Part shown: positions 1 to 5,200 of the stretch, in pieces
Layout: each line of letters begins with the position of its first letter
How positions within the stretch are numbered: position 1 is the stretch's first letter
DNA from: Comamonadaceae bacterium
GTDB lineage: Bacteria > Pseudomonadota > Gammaproteobacteria > Burkholderiales > Burkholderiaceae_C
Direction: 5' to 3'
Assembly: GCA_947460065.1 (NCBI GenBank)
Contig: CANHGF010000199.1
Span: forward strand, 1 to 5,373
Length of the DNA stretch: 5,373 nt
Made by a program: the position numbers and the translations under genes
Notes under the pieces: model-generated
What the model saw: the letters and a program-made list of their open reading frames with translations, nothing else
What the model was told of the DNA's origin: nothing
Database searches by the model: none

Positions 1-237
1 GGTGCAGTGGCCAAAGCTCACGTGCAGGTCCGGATGGTGGTCTTGCTGGTGGGCAATGAAGGCCAGCGCGTTGACGAAAGCCATGGTGCGGTGAAAGTCG
101 GGGAAGCGAAAGGTTTTTTCCAGCGCGTCGTCGATCAGGCGCCAACCCTGGGGGGCTGCGCCGTTGAGTTCGCTCAGGCGGGTGACTATTTCGGTAGCGC
201 TCAGGGCGCGCAGAGGCGCAGGACCTGCGCCGCTCAT
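1..237 (-). CDS. phhB: Pterin-4a-carbinolamine dehydratase (4a-hydroxytetrahydrobiopterin dehydratase), 3' end cut by window edge
   Basis: The enzyme dehydrates 4a-hydroxytetrahydrobiopterin to quinonoid dihydrobiopterin, recycling the pterin cofactor used by aromatic amino acid hydroxylases such as phenylalanine hydroxylase. Seventy-nine codons are visible, starting MSGAGPAPLRALSATEI; the rest lies beyond base 1. The family core is clear: EKTFRFPDF at about residues 40-48, then FVNALAFIAHQQDHHPDLHV at about 54-73, which holds the diagnostic HHP (His67, His68, Pro69) of the active site. The family is usually about 100-115 residues, so roughly 25-30 are missing. The ATG overlaps the TGA of the upstream M48 peptidase as ATGA, so translation is probably coupled and the two genes share an mRNA. 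Whether it serves phenylalanine degradation cannot be judged, because no hydroxylase is in view. Family assignment is firm; the gene symbol is by analogy. Confidence 0.93.
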   Translation of the reverse strand, partial: MSGAGPAPLRALSATEIVTRLSELNGAAPQGWRLIDDALEKTFRFPDFHRTMAFVNALAFIAHQQDHHPDLHVSFGHCT

Positions 238-1526
238 GGGGATGCCGTCGCCATGGCGGGGGTGTTCAGCCGCGACAGCCGCTCCGAGGCAGGCGGGTGT
301 GAATAGTAGAACCGCGCGTACACCGGGTCGGGCGTGAGCGTGCTGGCGTTGTCCTGGTAGAGCTTGAGCAGCGCGCTGCCCAGATCGTTGCCGCTGGTCT
401 GTCGGCAGGCATAGGCGTCAGCCTGGAATTCATGGCGGCGCGACAGGTGCGCCGACAGCGGCGAGACAAAGTAGCTAAACACCGGTATCACCAGCAAAAA
501 CAGCAGCAGCGCCATCGCGTCATTGGCCGCACCCAACTGGGGCAGCACCCCCAGGCCGGTATAAAACCAAACCTGCTGAGACAGCCAGCCCAGCAGGGCA
601 AGGCCGCCCAGGCTCAGGCCAAACATCAGAGCAATACGCTGCAGGATGTGCTTGTGCTTGAAGTGGCCCAGTTCATGGGCCAGCACCGCATCGACCTCGC
701 CAGGATTGAGCTGCTTGAGCAGGGTGTCGTAAAACACCACCCGCTTGGCCGCGCCAAAGCCGGTGAAGTAGGCATTGGCGTGGGCCGAACGCTTGCTGCC
801 ATCCATGACAAAAAGCCCCTTGGCCGAAAAGCCGCAGCGTTGCATCAAGGCGGTAACCCGTGCCTTCAGTTGCTCGTCTTGCAAGGGTTCGAATTTATTG
901 AAGAGGGGCGCGATCACGGTTGGGTAGAGCACCAGGATGAGCAGGTTAAAGCCCATCCAGACGGCCCAGGCCCACAGCCACCACAGCGCGCCGGTGCTGC
1001 CCATCAGCCAGACGATCAGCGCCACGATGGGCAGCCCGATCAGCGCCCCCACTGCCGTGGACTTGAGCAGATCGCCCAGCCACAAAGCCGGCGTGGTCTT
1101 GTTGAAGCCAAAACGCTCTTCCAGCCGGAAGGTGGAGTACCAGGACAGGGGCAGGTCCAGCAGCCCGCCGATCAGGGCAAAGCCGGCCACCAGCGCCACC
1201 TGCCGCAGCAGGGGGCTGGTCTGAGCCAGGCTGCTTGAGTTGATCCACTGATCGAGCAGGCTCAGGCCGCCCAGCAGGGTCCAGCCCAGCAGCACGGCGG
1301 TGCTCCAAGCCAGGTCGATGGTGGCCAGCCTGGACTTGGCTAGGGTGTAGTCGGCCGCTTTCTGGTGCGCGTCCAGCGAGATGCGGTCGGCAAAGGCCTG
1401 CGGCACGCTGCTGCGGTGCTGTGCCACATGGCGCACCTGGCGGCCGTTCAGGTACAGCTTGGTCAGAACGCCGAGCAGCAGCGCGGCGCTAAACGCTACT
1501 GTCCACAGGGTTGAAGCATCATTCAT
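234..1526 (-). CDS. M48 family membrane zinc metallopeptidase (Ste24/CAAX-protease type)
   Basis: This 430-residue integral membrane protease is of the Ste24 type. The zinc motif HELGH lies at residues 284-288 (His284, His288 ligands, Glu285 catalytic). The third ligand is probably Glu366 in SRRHEFQADAYA, with Asp370 completing the ExxxD pattern, and the late SHPPASERL (409-417) is also typical of the family. Hydrophobic stretches near residues 7-25, 70-90, 107-127, 155-175, 179-203, 296-316 and 338-357 suggest about seven membrane passes, as in Ste24. Eukaryotic homologues trim prenylated proteins; bacterial members are generally thought to act in membrane protein quality control, and the substrate here is unknown. 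The ATG at 1526 is the natural start and is followed directly by the first membrane segment, but I see no good Shine-Dalgarno sequence. It is divergent from orn and translationally linked to the downstream pterin dehydratase. All expected catalytic residues are present. Confidence 0.95.
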   Translation of the reverse strand: MNDASTLWTVAFSAALLLGVLTKLYLNGRQVRHVAQHRSSVPQAFADRISLDAHQKAADYTLAKSRLATIDLAWSTAVLLGWTLLGGLSLLDQWINSSSLAQTSPLLRQVALVAGFALIGGLLDLPLSWYSTFRLEERFGFNKTTPALWLGDLLKSTAVGALIGLPIVALIVWLMGSTGALWWLWAWAVWMGFNLLILVLYPTVIAPLFNKFEPLQDEQLKARVTALMQRCGFSAKGLFVMDGSKRSAHANAYFTGFGAAKRVVFYDTLLKQLNPGEVDAVLAHELGHFKHKHILQRIALMFGLSLGGLALLGWLSQQVWFYTGLGVLPQLGAANDAMALLLFLLVIPVFSYFVSPLSAHLSRRHEFQADAYACRQTSGNDLGSALLKLYQDNASTLTPDPVYARFYYSHPPASERLSRLNTPAMATASP

Positions 1527-1561
1527 AGCGGGAAGTTTAGGTGATCGGCGACAATCTTTTG

Positions 1562-2137
1562 ATGAGCTCTCTCCAAGCCCCCAGCGTCCAGCTTGCCAAG
1601 TCCGATCAAAACCTGGTCTGGGTCGATTGCGAGATGAGTGGGCTGGATCCGGAAAAGGAGCGCTTGCTCGAAATTGCCGTCGTCATTACCGGCCCGCATC
1701 TGCAGCCGCGCATCGAAGGCCCGGTGCTGGTGATCCATCAAGGCGAGGCAGTGCTCAGTGGCATGGACGCCTGGAACAAGGGCACCCACGGCAAGAGCGG
1801 CTTGATTGACAAGGTGCGTGCCAGCACTCTGAGCGAGGCGCAGGCCGAGCAACAGTTGCTTGATTTCATAGCCCGTTATGTGCCCAAGAGCGCCTCGCCG
1901 CTGTGCGGCAACACCATCAGCCAGGACAGGCGCTTTCTGGTCAAGTACATGCCCAAGCTCGAGGCCTGGCTGCACTATCGCAACCTGGATGTGAGCACGC
2001 TCAAGGAGCTGGCCAAGCGCTGGAAGCCGGCCGCCTACAGCAGCTTCAAGAAGGCCCAAAGCCATACCGCGCTGGCCGATGTGCACGAGTCCATCGAAGA
2101 ATTGGTGCACTACCGCGAGCATTTGCTCAAGCTCTGA
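1562..2137 (+). CDS. orn: Oligoribonuclease (DEDDh 3'-5' exoribonuclease)
   Basis: Orn degrades very short RNAs (mainly dinucleotides, including pGpG from cyclic-di-GMP breakdown) to mononucleotides. It is a cytoplasmic homodimer. From the ATG at 1562 the protein has 191 residues (E. coli Orn has 181). The DEDDh set is complete: Asp22 and Glu24 in [11 protein letters not shown], Asp122 in [10 protein letters not shown], and His168 and Asp173 in [11 protein letters not shown]. Other family blocks are [20 protein letters not shown] and [12 protein letters not shown]. The start is ambiguous: an in-frame GTG at 1541 adds seven residues (198 total) and has GGAAG five bases upstream, whereas the ATG has no Shine-Dalgarno. 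I prefer the ATG because the added residues match nothing conserved. The gene is divergent from the M48 peptidase and convergent with hslR. Function is as sure as sequence allows. Confidence 0.97.
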   Translation: MSSLQAPSVQLAKSDQNLVWVDCEMSGLDPEKERLLEIAVVITGPHLQPRIEGPVLVIHQGEAVLSGMDAWNKGTHGKSGLIDKVRASTLSEAQAEQQLLDFIARYVPKSASPLCGNTISQDRRFLVKYMPKLEAWLHYRNLDVSTLKELAKRWKPAAYSSFKKAQSHTALADVHESIEELVHYREHLLKL

Positions 2138-2191
2138 GCGGGCGCCTGGAGCGCTCAGTCCTCGACTCAGTCGTCGATCGAGGCGCTCCAG
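2134..2191. terminator. Hairpin across the convergent orn/hslR 3' ends, possible bidirectional terminator
   Basis: CTGGAGCGC at 2146-2154 pairs perfectly with GCGCTCCAG at 2183-2191. Inside this arm, CTCGA (2161-2165) can pair with TCGAG (2178-2182). A competing stem is CTGAGCG (2134-2140) with CGCTCAG (2152-2158), whose left arm includes the orn stop codon. Only 29 bases separate the two stop codons, so the structure covers the last orn bases, the gap and the last hslR codons. Neither side has a clear T-tract, so it is not a canonical intrinsic terminator. It may slow polymerase or protect both 3' ends. Pairing is read directly; function is inferred. Confidence 0.4.
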
Positions 2192-2568
2192 CGCTGGTCC
2201 CAGGTTTTGTTCAGTTCGCGCCGGTCGCGCTTGGTGGGGCGACCATGCTCTATGGTCTGTGCCGGCTCACTGTGCAGGCGCAGCCGCTCACGCAGCTGTT
2301 CGCGCTCGCGCAGGCTGTCTTCGGTTTCTTCATAGAGTTGCTGGGCCACCACCGCCGGGCCCCGTTGCTGCGACAAGCCCTTGACCACCACCGTGCGCGG
2401 CAGCGGCGTTTTGATCAGCAATCGATCACCGGCGCGCACGTCATGGGCTGGCTTGATGGTGTGGCCATTGAGCTGAACCCGGCCTTTGCCGACTTCTTCA
2501 ACCGCCAGCGCCCGCGTCTTGAAAAACCGTGCGGCCCACAGCCACTTGTCGATGCGCATCGTCTCCAT
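2167..2568 (-). CDS. hslR: Hsp15-type S4-domain RNA-binding heat shock protein
   Basis: E. coli Hsp15 binds free 50S subunits that still carry a nascent-chain tRNA after premature dissociation and helps recycle them. This protein has 133 residues, the length I recall for E. coli Hsp15. The S4 domain occupies about residues 4-55, with the hallmark MRIDKWLWAARFFKTRALA and the LNGHTIKPAHDVRAGDRL turn. Then come VVKGLSQQRGPA (62-73), the YEET segment (79-82), a charged helix, and a basic tail RPTKRDRREL (110-119) suited to rRNA binding. The start is uncertain: ATG at 2568 gives METMRIDKW, while ATG at 2559 would start exactly at MRIDKW. A GGAG lies only three bases before the second ATG, and neither site is convincing. 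The gene starts 26 bases after the hemH stop on the same strand, so the two are probably cotranscribed. In many Burkholderiales, as I recall, hslR and hemH lie near hrcA or grpE; neither is visible here. Confidence 0.93.
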   Translation of the reverse strand: METMRIDKWLWAARFFKTRALAVEEVGKGRVQLNGHTIKPAHDVRAGDRLLIKTPLPRTVVVKGLSQQRGPAVVAQQLYEETEDSLREREQLRERLRLHSEPAQTIEHGRPTKRDRRELNKTWDQRWSASIDD

Positions 2569-2594
2569 CGCTGAGCTTGCCCAGAGTTGGCCTA

Positions 2595-3698
2595 TCAGCG
2601 GGCGGCGCCCAGGGCCAGGGCCTCATCGCGGCTGCGTGCCAGCGCTTTCAGGTCAGGGCCTTGCATCGTGGCCCAACCGGCCAGGTGCTGTTCGGACACA
2701 TCGGCCAGCGCCTCGATCCAGGCGGCCTGGTCATTGAGGCAGGCAATGTAGCGAAAGTCCTGGCCACCGGCCTCCAAAAACGCTTCGCGGGCCTCGTCTT
2801 CGATCTCTTCCAGCGTCTCCAGGCAGTCGGCGGTAAAGCCCGGGCAGATCACGTCGACCGATCGGGTGCCTGCTTGCGCCATGGCCACCAAGGTGGGCTC
2901 GGTGTAGGGTTCTAGCCATTTGGCCTTGCCAAAGCGTGATTGAAAGGTGACGGTGTAACGGTCCTTGCTCAAGCCCAGGCTTTGCGCCAGCAGGCGGGCC
3001 GTCTTGTAGCACTCGCAGTGATAAGGGTCGCCCAGCTCCAGCGTGCGCGCCGGCACGCCGTGAAAGCTCATCACCAGATGCTCAGCCTGGCCCTGGGCCT
3101 TCCAGTGCGCGCGCACCGAAGTGGCCAGCGCCTCGATGTAGGCCGCCTCGTCGTGGTAATGGTTGACAAAGCGCAACTCATGCAGGCGGCGGGCTTTTTG
3201 AGACCAGGCAAACACCGCGTCAAACACGCTTGCGGTGGTGGTGGCGCTGTACTGCGGGTAGGCTGGCAGCACCAGCACCCGGTCTACCCCGGCGCGCTTG
3301 AATTCTTCGAGTTGAGAGGCGATGGACGGCGAGCCGTAGCGCATGGCATAGCGCACCTCGACCTGGTGACCGCGTTCGGCCAGCACCTGGCCGAGCAGGA
3401 CGGACTGTTTTTCGGTCCAGACCCGCAGCGGCGAGCCCTGGGGTGTCCAGATGCTGGCGTATTTGGCCGCCGATTTCTTGGGGCGTATCCGCAAAATAAT
3501 GCCGTGCAGGATCAGCCACCAGATCGGCCGGGGAATTTCCACCACGCGCTGGTCGCTCAGAAATTCAGCCAGGTAGGCGCGCAGGGCGGGGGCCGTCGGG
3601 GCGTCGGGCGTGCCCAGATTGCAATAGAGCACCCCGGTGCGTGCGCCGCGGGCGGGCGCGCTGCCATGGGTGTAGGCGGGTTCGGCAGAAAACGGCAT
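2595..3698 (-). CDS. hemH: Ferrochelatase (protoporphyrin or coproporphyrin type not resolved)
   Basis: Ferrochelatase inserts Fe2+ into a porphyrin at the end of haem synthesis; in proteobacteria the substrate is normally protoporphyrin IX. The protein has 367 residues, usual for betaproteobacteria. Visible blocks are GVLYCNLGTPDAP (22-34), FLSDQRVVEIPR (46-57), YAMRYGSPSI (117-126), LPAYPQYSATT (144-154), SFHGVPAR (211-218), YHCECYKTARLLA (226-238), FQSRFGKAKWLEPYT (252-266) and CPGFTADCLETLEE (285-298). The metal-site residues are His213 and Glu294. Their 81-residue separation equals that of His183 and Glu264 in Bacillus subtilis ferrochelatase as I recall it. The ATG at 3698 leaves an N-terminal extension of about 20 residues before the conserved core and has only a weak GGCGAG about ten bases upstream. 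The gene heads a probable hemH-hslR unit and is divergent from the HAD phosphatase. No break or missing motif. Confidence 0.96.
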   Translation of the reverse strand: MPFSAEPAYTHGSAPARGARTGVLYCNLGTPDAPTAPALRAYLAEFLSDQRVVEIPRPIWWLILHGIILRIRPKKSAAKYASIWTPQGSPLRVWTEKQSVLLGQVLAERGHQVEVRYAMRYGSPSIASQLEEFKRAGVDRVLVLPAYPQYSATTTASVFDAVFAWSQKARRLHELRFVNHYHDEAAYIEALATSVRAHWKAQGQAEHLVMSFHGVPARTLELGDPYHCECYKTARLLAQSLGLSKDRYTVTFQSRFGKAKWLEPYTEPTLVAMAQAGTRSVDVICPGFTADCLETLEEIEDEAREAFLEAGGQDFRYIACLNDQAAWIEALADVSEQHLAGWATMQGPDLKALARSRDEALALGAAR

Positions 3699-3718
3699 GT
3701 GCGGTATTCTCGCCCACC

Positions 3719-4411
3719 ATGCTCGACCGACTTAAAGTCCGGGCCATTACCCTGGACCTCGACGATACCCTCTGGCCCATCTGGCCCATCATTGCCCGCG
3801 CCGAAAAGGCTTTGCAGGACTGGCTGCGCGATCGCGCTCCCCGTACCGCAGACTGGATGGCCGACGACTTGCAGCGCCACCGCTTGCGTGAGCAGATCAC
3901 GCGCGAGCGGCCCCAGGACAAGCACCAACTGAGCGCGCTGCGCACCGAACTGATCCGGCGGGCGCTGCTGCTGTGCGGCGAGCCGGCCGAACTGGCCGAC
4001 CCGGCCTATGAAGTGTTTTTCGAGGCCCGCCAGCAGGTCGAGTTGTTCGAAGACGCGCTGCCAGCGCTCGAATTCCTGGCCGCGCGCTACCCGCTGGTGG
4101 CCCTGTCCAACGGCAACGCCGACATCCAAAAAGTCGGCCTGGGCCGGTTTTTCAAGGCCAGCTTCAGCGCGGAGGCCCTGGGCGTGGGCAAACCCGAGGC
4201 CGCCATCTTCCATGCGGGTGCGCAGGCCGCCGGCGTGGCGCCCGAGCAGGTTTTGCACATTGGAGACGATGCTGGACTGGACGTGCTGGGCGCTCTGGCC
4301 TGCGGCATGCAGACTGTGTGGGTCAACCGGGGCGATCATCCTTGGCCGCATGCCGAGCAGCCGCATGAAACCGTCAGCCAGTTGCACGAGCTGACTGAGT
4401 TGCTGCGATGA
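3719..4411 (+). CDS. HAD-superfamily phosphatase, subfamily IA (YigB-like)
   Basis: A 230-residue haloacid dehalogenase-type hydrolase, probably a cytoplasmic Mg2+-dependent small-molecule phosphatase. All four HAD motifs are present: motif I DLDDT (nucleophile Asp13, acid/base Asp15, Thr17), motif II Ser130 in ALSNGN, motif III Lys158 in VGKPEAA, and motif IV Asp183/Asp184 in HIGDD, followed by DVLGALACGMQTVWV. A helical cap of about residues 20-110 lies between motifs I and II, as in subfamily IA. The style of TLDLDDTLW, YPLVALSNGN and LHIGDDAGLDV resembles E. coli YigB, which can act on FMN and on the riboflavin precursor 5-amino-6-(5-phosphoribitylamino)uracil; substrate assignment is only a suggestion. 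I chose the ATG at 3719 because the earlier in-frame start at 3641 would read through the hemH 5' end and adds no conserved sequence. No Shine-Dalgarno is visible. It is divergent from hemH and 30 bases upstream of the transferase gene. Confidence 0.9.
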   Translation: MLDRLKVRAITLDLDDTLWPIWPIIARAEKALQDWLRDRAPRTADWMADDLQRHRLREQITRERPQDKHQLSALRTELIRRALLLCGEPAELADPAYEVFFEARQQVELFEDALPALEFLAARYPLVALSNGNADIQKVGLGRFFKASFSAEALGVGKPEAAIFHAGAQAAGVAPEQVLHIGDDAGLDVLGALACGMQTVWVNRGDHPWPHAEQPHETVSQLHELTELLR

Positions 4412-4430
4412 ATTTCCACAAACCCGTCTG

Positions 4431-4436
4431 AGGAGA
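4431..4436 (+). promoter_or_regulatory. Strong ribosome binding site of the glutathione S-transferase gene
   Basis: AGGAGA lies here; AGGAG ends six bases before the ATG at 4442. It is the only near-consensus Shine-Dalgarno sequence before a start codon in the window and fixes the start. It contrasts with the weak or absent sites before orn, hemH and the HAD gene. Confidence 0.85.
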
Positions 4437-4441
4437 ACCCC

Positions 4442-5077
4442 ATGAGTCTGAAAATTTACGGCATTGCCGCTTCCCGCGCCGCCCGCCCGCTGTGGGTGGC
4501 CCATGAGCTGGGTCTGAGCTACGATCATGTGCCCACCCCCTATGCGGGTGGCGCCACCCGCACCAGCGAATTCCTGCAACTCAACCCCAATGGGCACATC
4601 CCGGTGGTCGACGACCACGGCGTCATCGTCTGGGAGTCCATGGCTTGCGCGATCTATCTGGCCCAGCGCTACCAAGGCGCCGATGGCAGCAGCCTGGCCG
4701 GTGTGACGCCGTCTGAGCAGGCCGATGTGCTGCGTTGGAGTTTCTGGGTGGTCACCGAATGCGAGAAAGACGCGCTGAGCGTGCTGATGCACACCGTGGC
4801 CATGCCGGCTGACAAGCGCAAGCCGGAACTGGCGCAGGAGGCCGCTGCCCGCCTGCAGGTTCCGCTCAAGGTGCTGGAGCAGCACCTGAGCCGCAGCGGC
4901 CCGTACCTGGCCGGCCAGCGCTTTACCGTGGCCGATGTCTGCGTCGCCTCGGTGCTGGGCTGGGCGCTGCCCATGGCCGCCTTGTTCGAAGACAAGCCCC
5001 TGGCTGCAGACTGGCTCAAGCGCTGCATGGCCAGGCCGGCGCAGCAGCAGGTCAGGGCGCTGGCGCGCAAGGCTTGA
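4442..5077 (+). CDS. Glutathione S-transferase family protein
   Basis: A 211-residue cytosolic GST, the usual length, expected to conjugate or otherwise use glutathione as a dimer. The N-terminal thioredoxin-like domain covers about residues 1-80: KIYGIAASRAARPLWVAHEL with Ser11 in the catalytic Ser/Cys position, NPNGHIPVVDD (48-58) with the cis-proline Pro54, and WESMACAIYL (64-73) with the glutathione-contacting Glu65-Ser66 pair. The all-helical C-terminal domain follows and contains GPYLAGQRFTVADVCVAS (153-170), the N-capping box with Thr162 and Asp165. The class and the xenobiotic or metabolic substrate cannot be read from sequence. The start is set by AGGAGA. It lies 30 bases after the HAD phosphatase gene on the same strand and may share its transcript, although a separate promoter is possible. 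Its TGA stop is the first part of a REP-like palindrome. Confidence 0.92.
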   Translation: MSLKIYGIAASRAARPLWVAHELGLSYDHVPTPYAGGATRTSEFLQLNPNGHIPVVDDHGVIVWESMACAIYLAQRYQGADGSSLAGVTPSEQADVLRWSFWVVTECEKDALSVLMHTVAMPADKRKPELAQEAAARLQVPLKVLEQHLSRSGPYLAGQRFTVADVCVASVLGWALPMAALFEDKPLAADWLKRCMARPAQQQVRALARKA

Positions 5078-5101
5078 GCGCCGCACTCGGCGCGATACGG
5101 C
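5076..5101 (+). repeat. REP-like unit A, overlapping the transferase stop codon
   Basis: The stem GCGCCG (5078-5083) pairs with CGGCGC (5088-5093) around the loop CACT, followed by the tail GATACGGC. The preceding GA belongs to the TGA stop of the transferase gene. It matches unit C except in the loop, but lacks the GTGG head seen there. Confidence 0.7.
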
Positions 5102-5118
5102 GTCTGATTGGGGCGCGC

Positions 5119-5146
5119 CATCGCCGCGAGGGCGCGGCTCCCCCCC
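5119..5146 (-). repeat. REP-like unit B, inverted
   Basis: Read on the minus strand, a G-rich head GGGGGGGAGC leads into GCCGCG, the loop CCCT and CGCGGC, then GAT. On the plus strand the stem arms are 5123-5128 and 5133-5138. The stem sequence differs from units A and C, but head, stem length and GAT tail keep the same order. A run of seven C (5140-5146) lies in the head. Confidence 0.65.
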
Positions 5147-5169
5147 AATGACTGGCGAGCATTGTGGGG

Positions 5170-5198
5170 GTGGGAGCGCCGCCCCGGCGCGATACGGC
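5170..5198 (+). repeat. REP-like unit C, with GTGG head
   Basis: A GTGGGAGC head (5170-5177) leads into the stem GCGCCG (5176-5181) with CGGCGC (5185-5190) around the loop CCC, then GATACGGC. A GTAG/GTGG-like tetranucleotide 5' of a palindrome is the usual REP signature in several proteobacteria. It ends two bases before the stop codon of the minus-strand oxidoreductase. Confidence 0.7.
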
Positions 5199-5200
5199 AC

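Larger units (their letters stand above)
5076..5200. repeat. Cluster of three REP-like palindromes (BIME/REPIN-like) filling a convergent intergenic gap
   Basis: Three units of the form GAGC-stem-loop-stem-GAT lie in alternating orientation (+, -, +) between the stop codons of the transferase (5077) and the oxidoreductase (5201-5203). Each has a perfect 6-bp GC stem with a 3- or 4-base loop. The first and third share the exact 14-mer CGGCGCGATACGGC at 5088-5101 and 5185-5198. The second and third also form a larger imperfect hairpin: GCTCCC (5137-5142) with GGGAGC (5172-5177) and CAATG (5146-5150) with CATTG (5160-5164), around a 9-base loop. In other bacteria such elements are moved by RAYT transposases, and they can act in terminating transcription or stabilising mRNA. 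Identity as a genomic repeat family is inferred, since only this window is visible. Confidence 0.72.

Noticed and set aside
432..1238. Open plus-strand frame of 268 codons antisense to the M48 peptidase
   Set aside because: A low-complexity Gln/His/Gly/Arg-rich shadow of a gene with intact catalytic motifs.
1501..1540. Sigma-70 promoter for orn using TTGAAG at 1511-1516
   Set aside because: No acceptable -10 box lies 16-18 bases downstream, so I do not annotate it.
1523..2122. Open minus-strand frame of 199 codons antisense to orn
   Set aside because: It spans almost exactly the orn gene, whose DEDDh residues are all present, and has no recognisable domain.
2141..2166. Classical intrinsic terminator after orn
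   Set aside because: There is pairing potential but no T-tract on either strand, so only a low-confidence hairpin is recorded.
3641..3718. N-terminal extension of the HAD protein from an upstream in-frame start
   Set aside because: The 26 extra residues are Arg/Cys-rich, lie antisense to the hemH start and match nothing in the HAD fold; the ATG at 3719 places DxDxT at the usual distance from the N-terminus.
2940..3932. Open plus-strand frame of 330 codons antisense to hemH
   Set aside because: hemH has every family motif on the opposite strand; this product is rich in Gln, Arg, Ala and Gly with no domain.
3557..5200. Long open minus-strand frame of 547 codons antisense to the HAD and transferase genes
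   Set aside because: It covers two well-supported plus-strand genes and the hemH 5' end in another frame, its product shows no recognisable domain, and its first codons lie in the palindromic repeats. Long antisense frames are common in GC-rich DNA.
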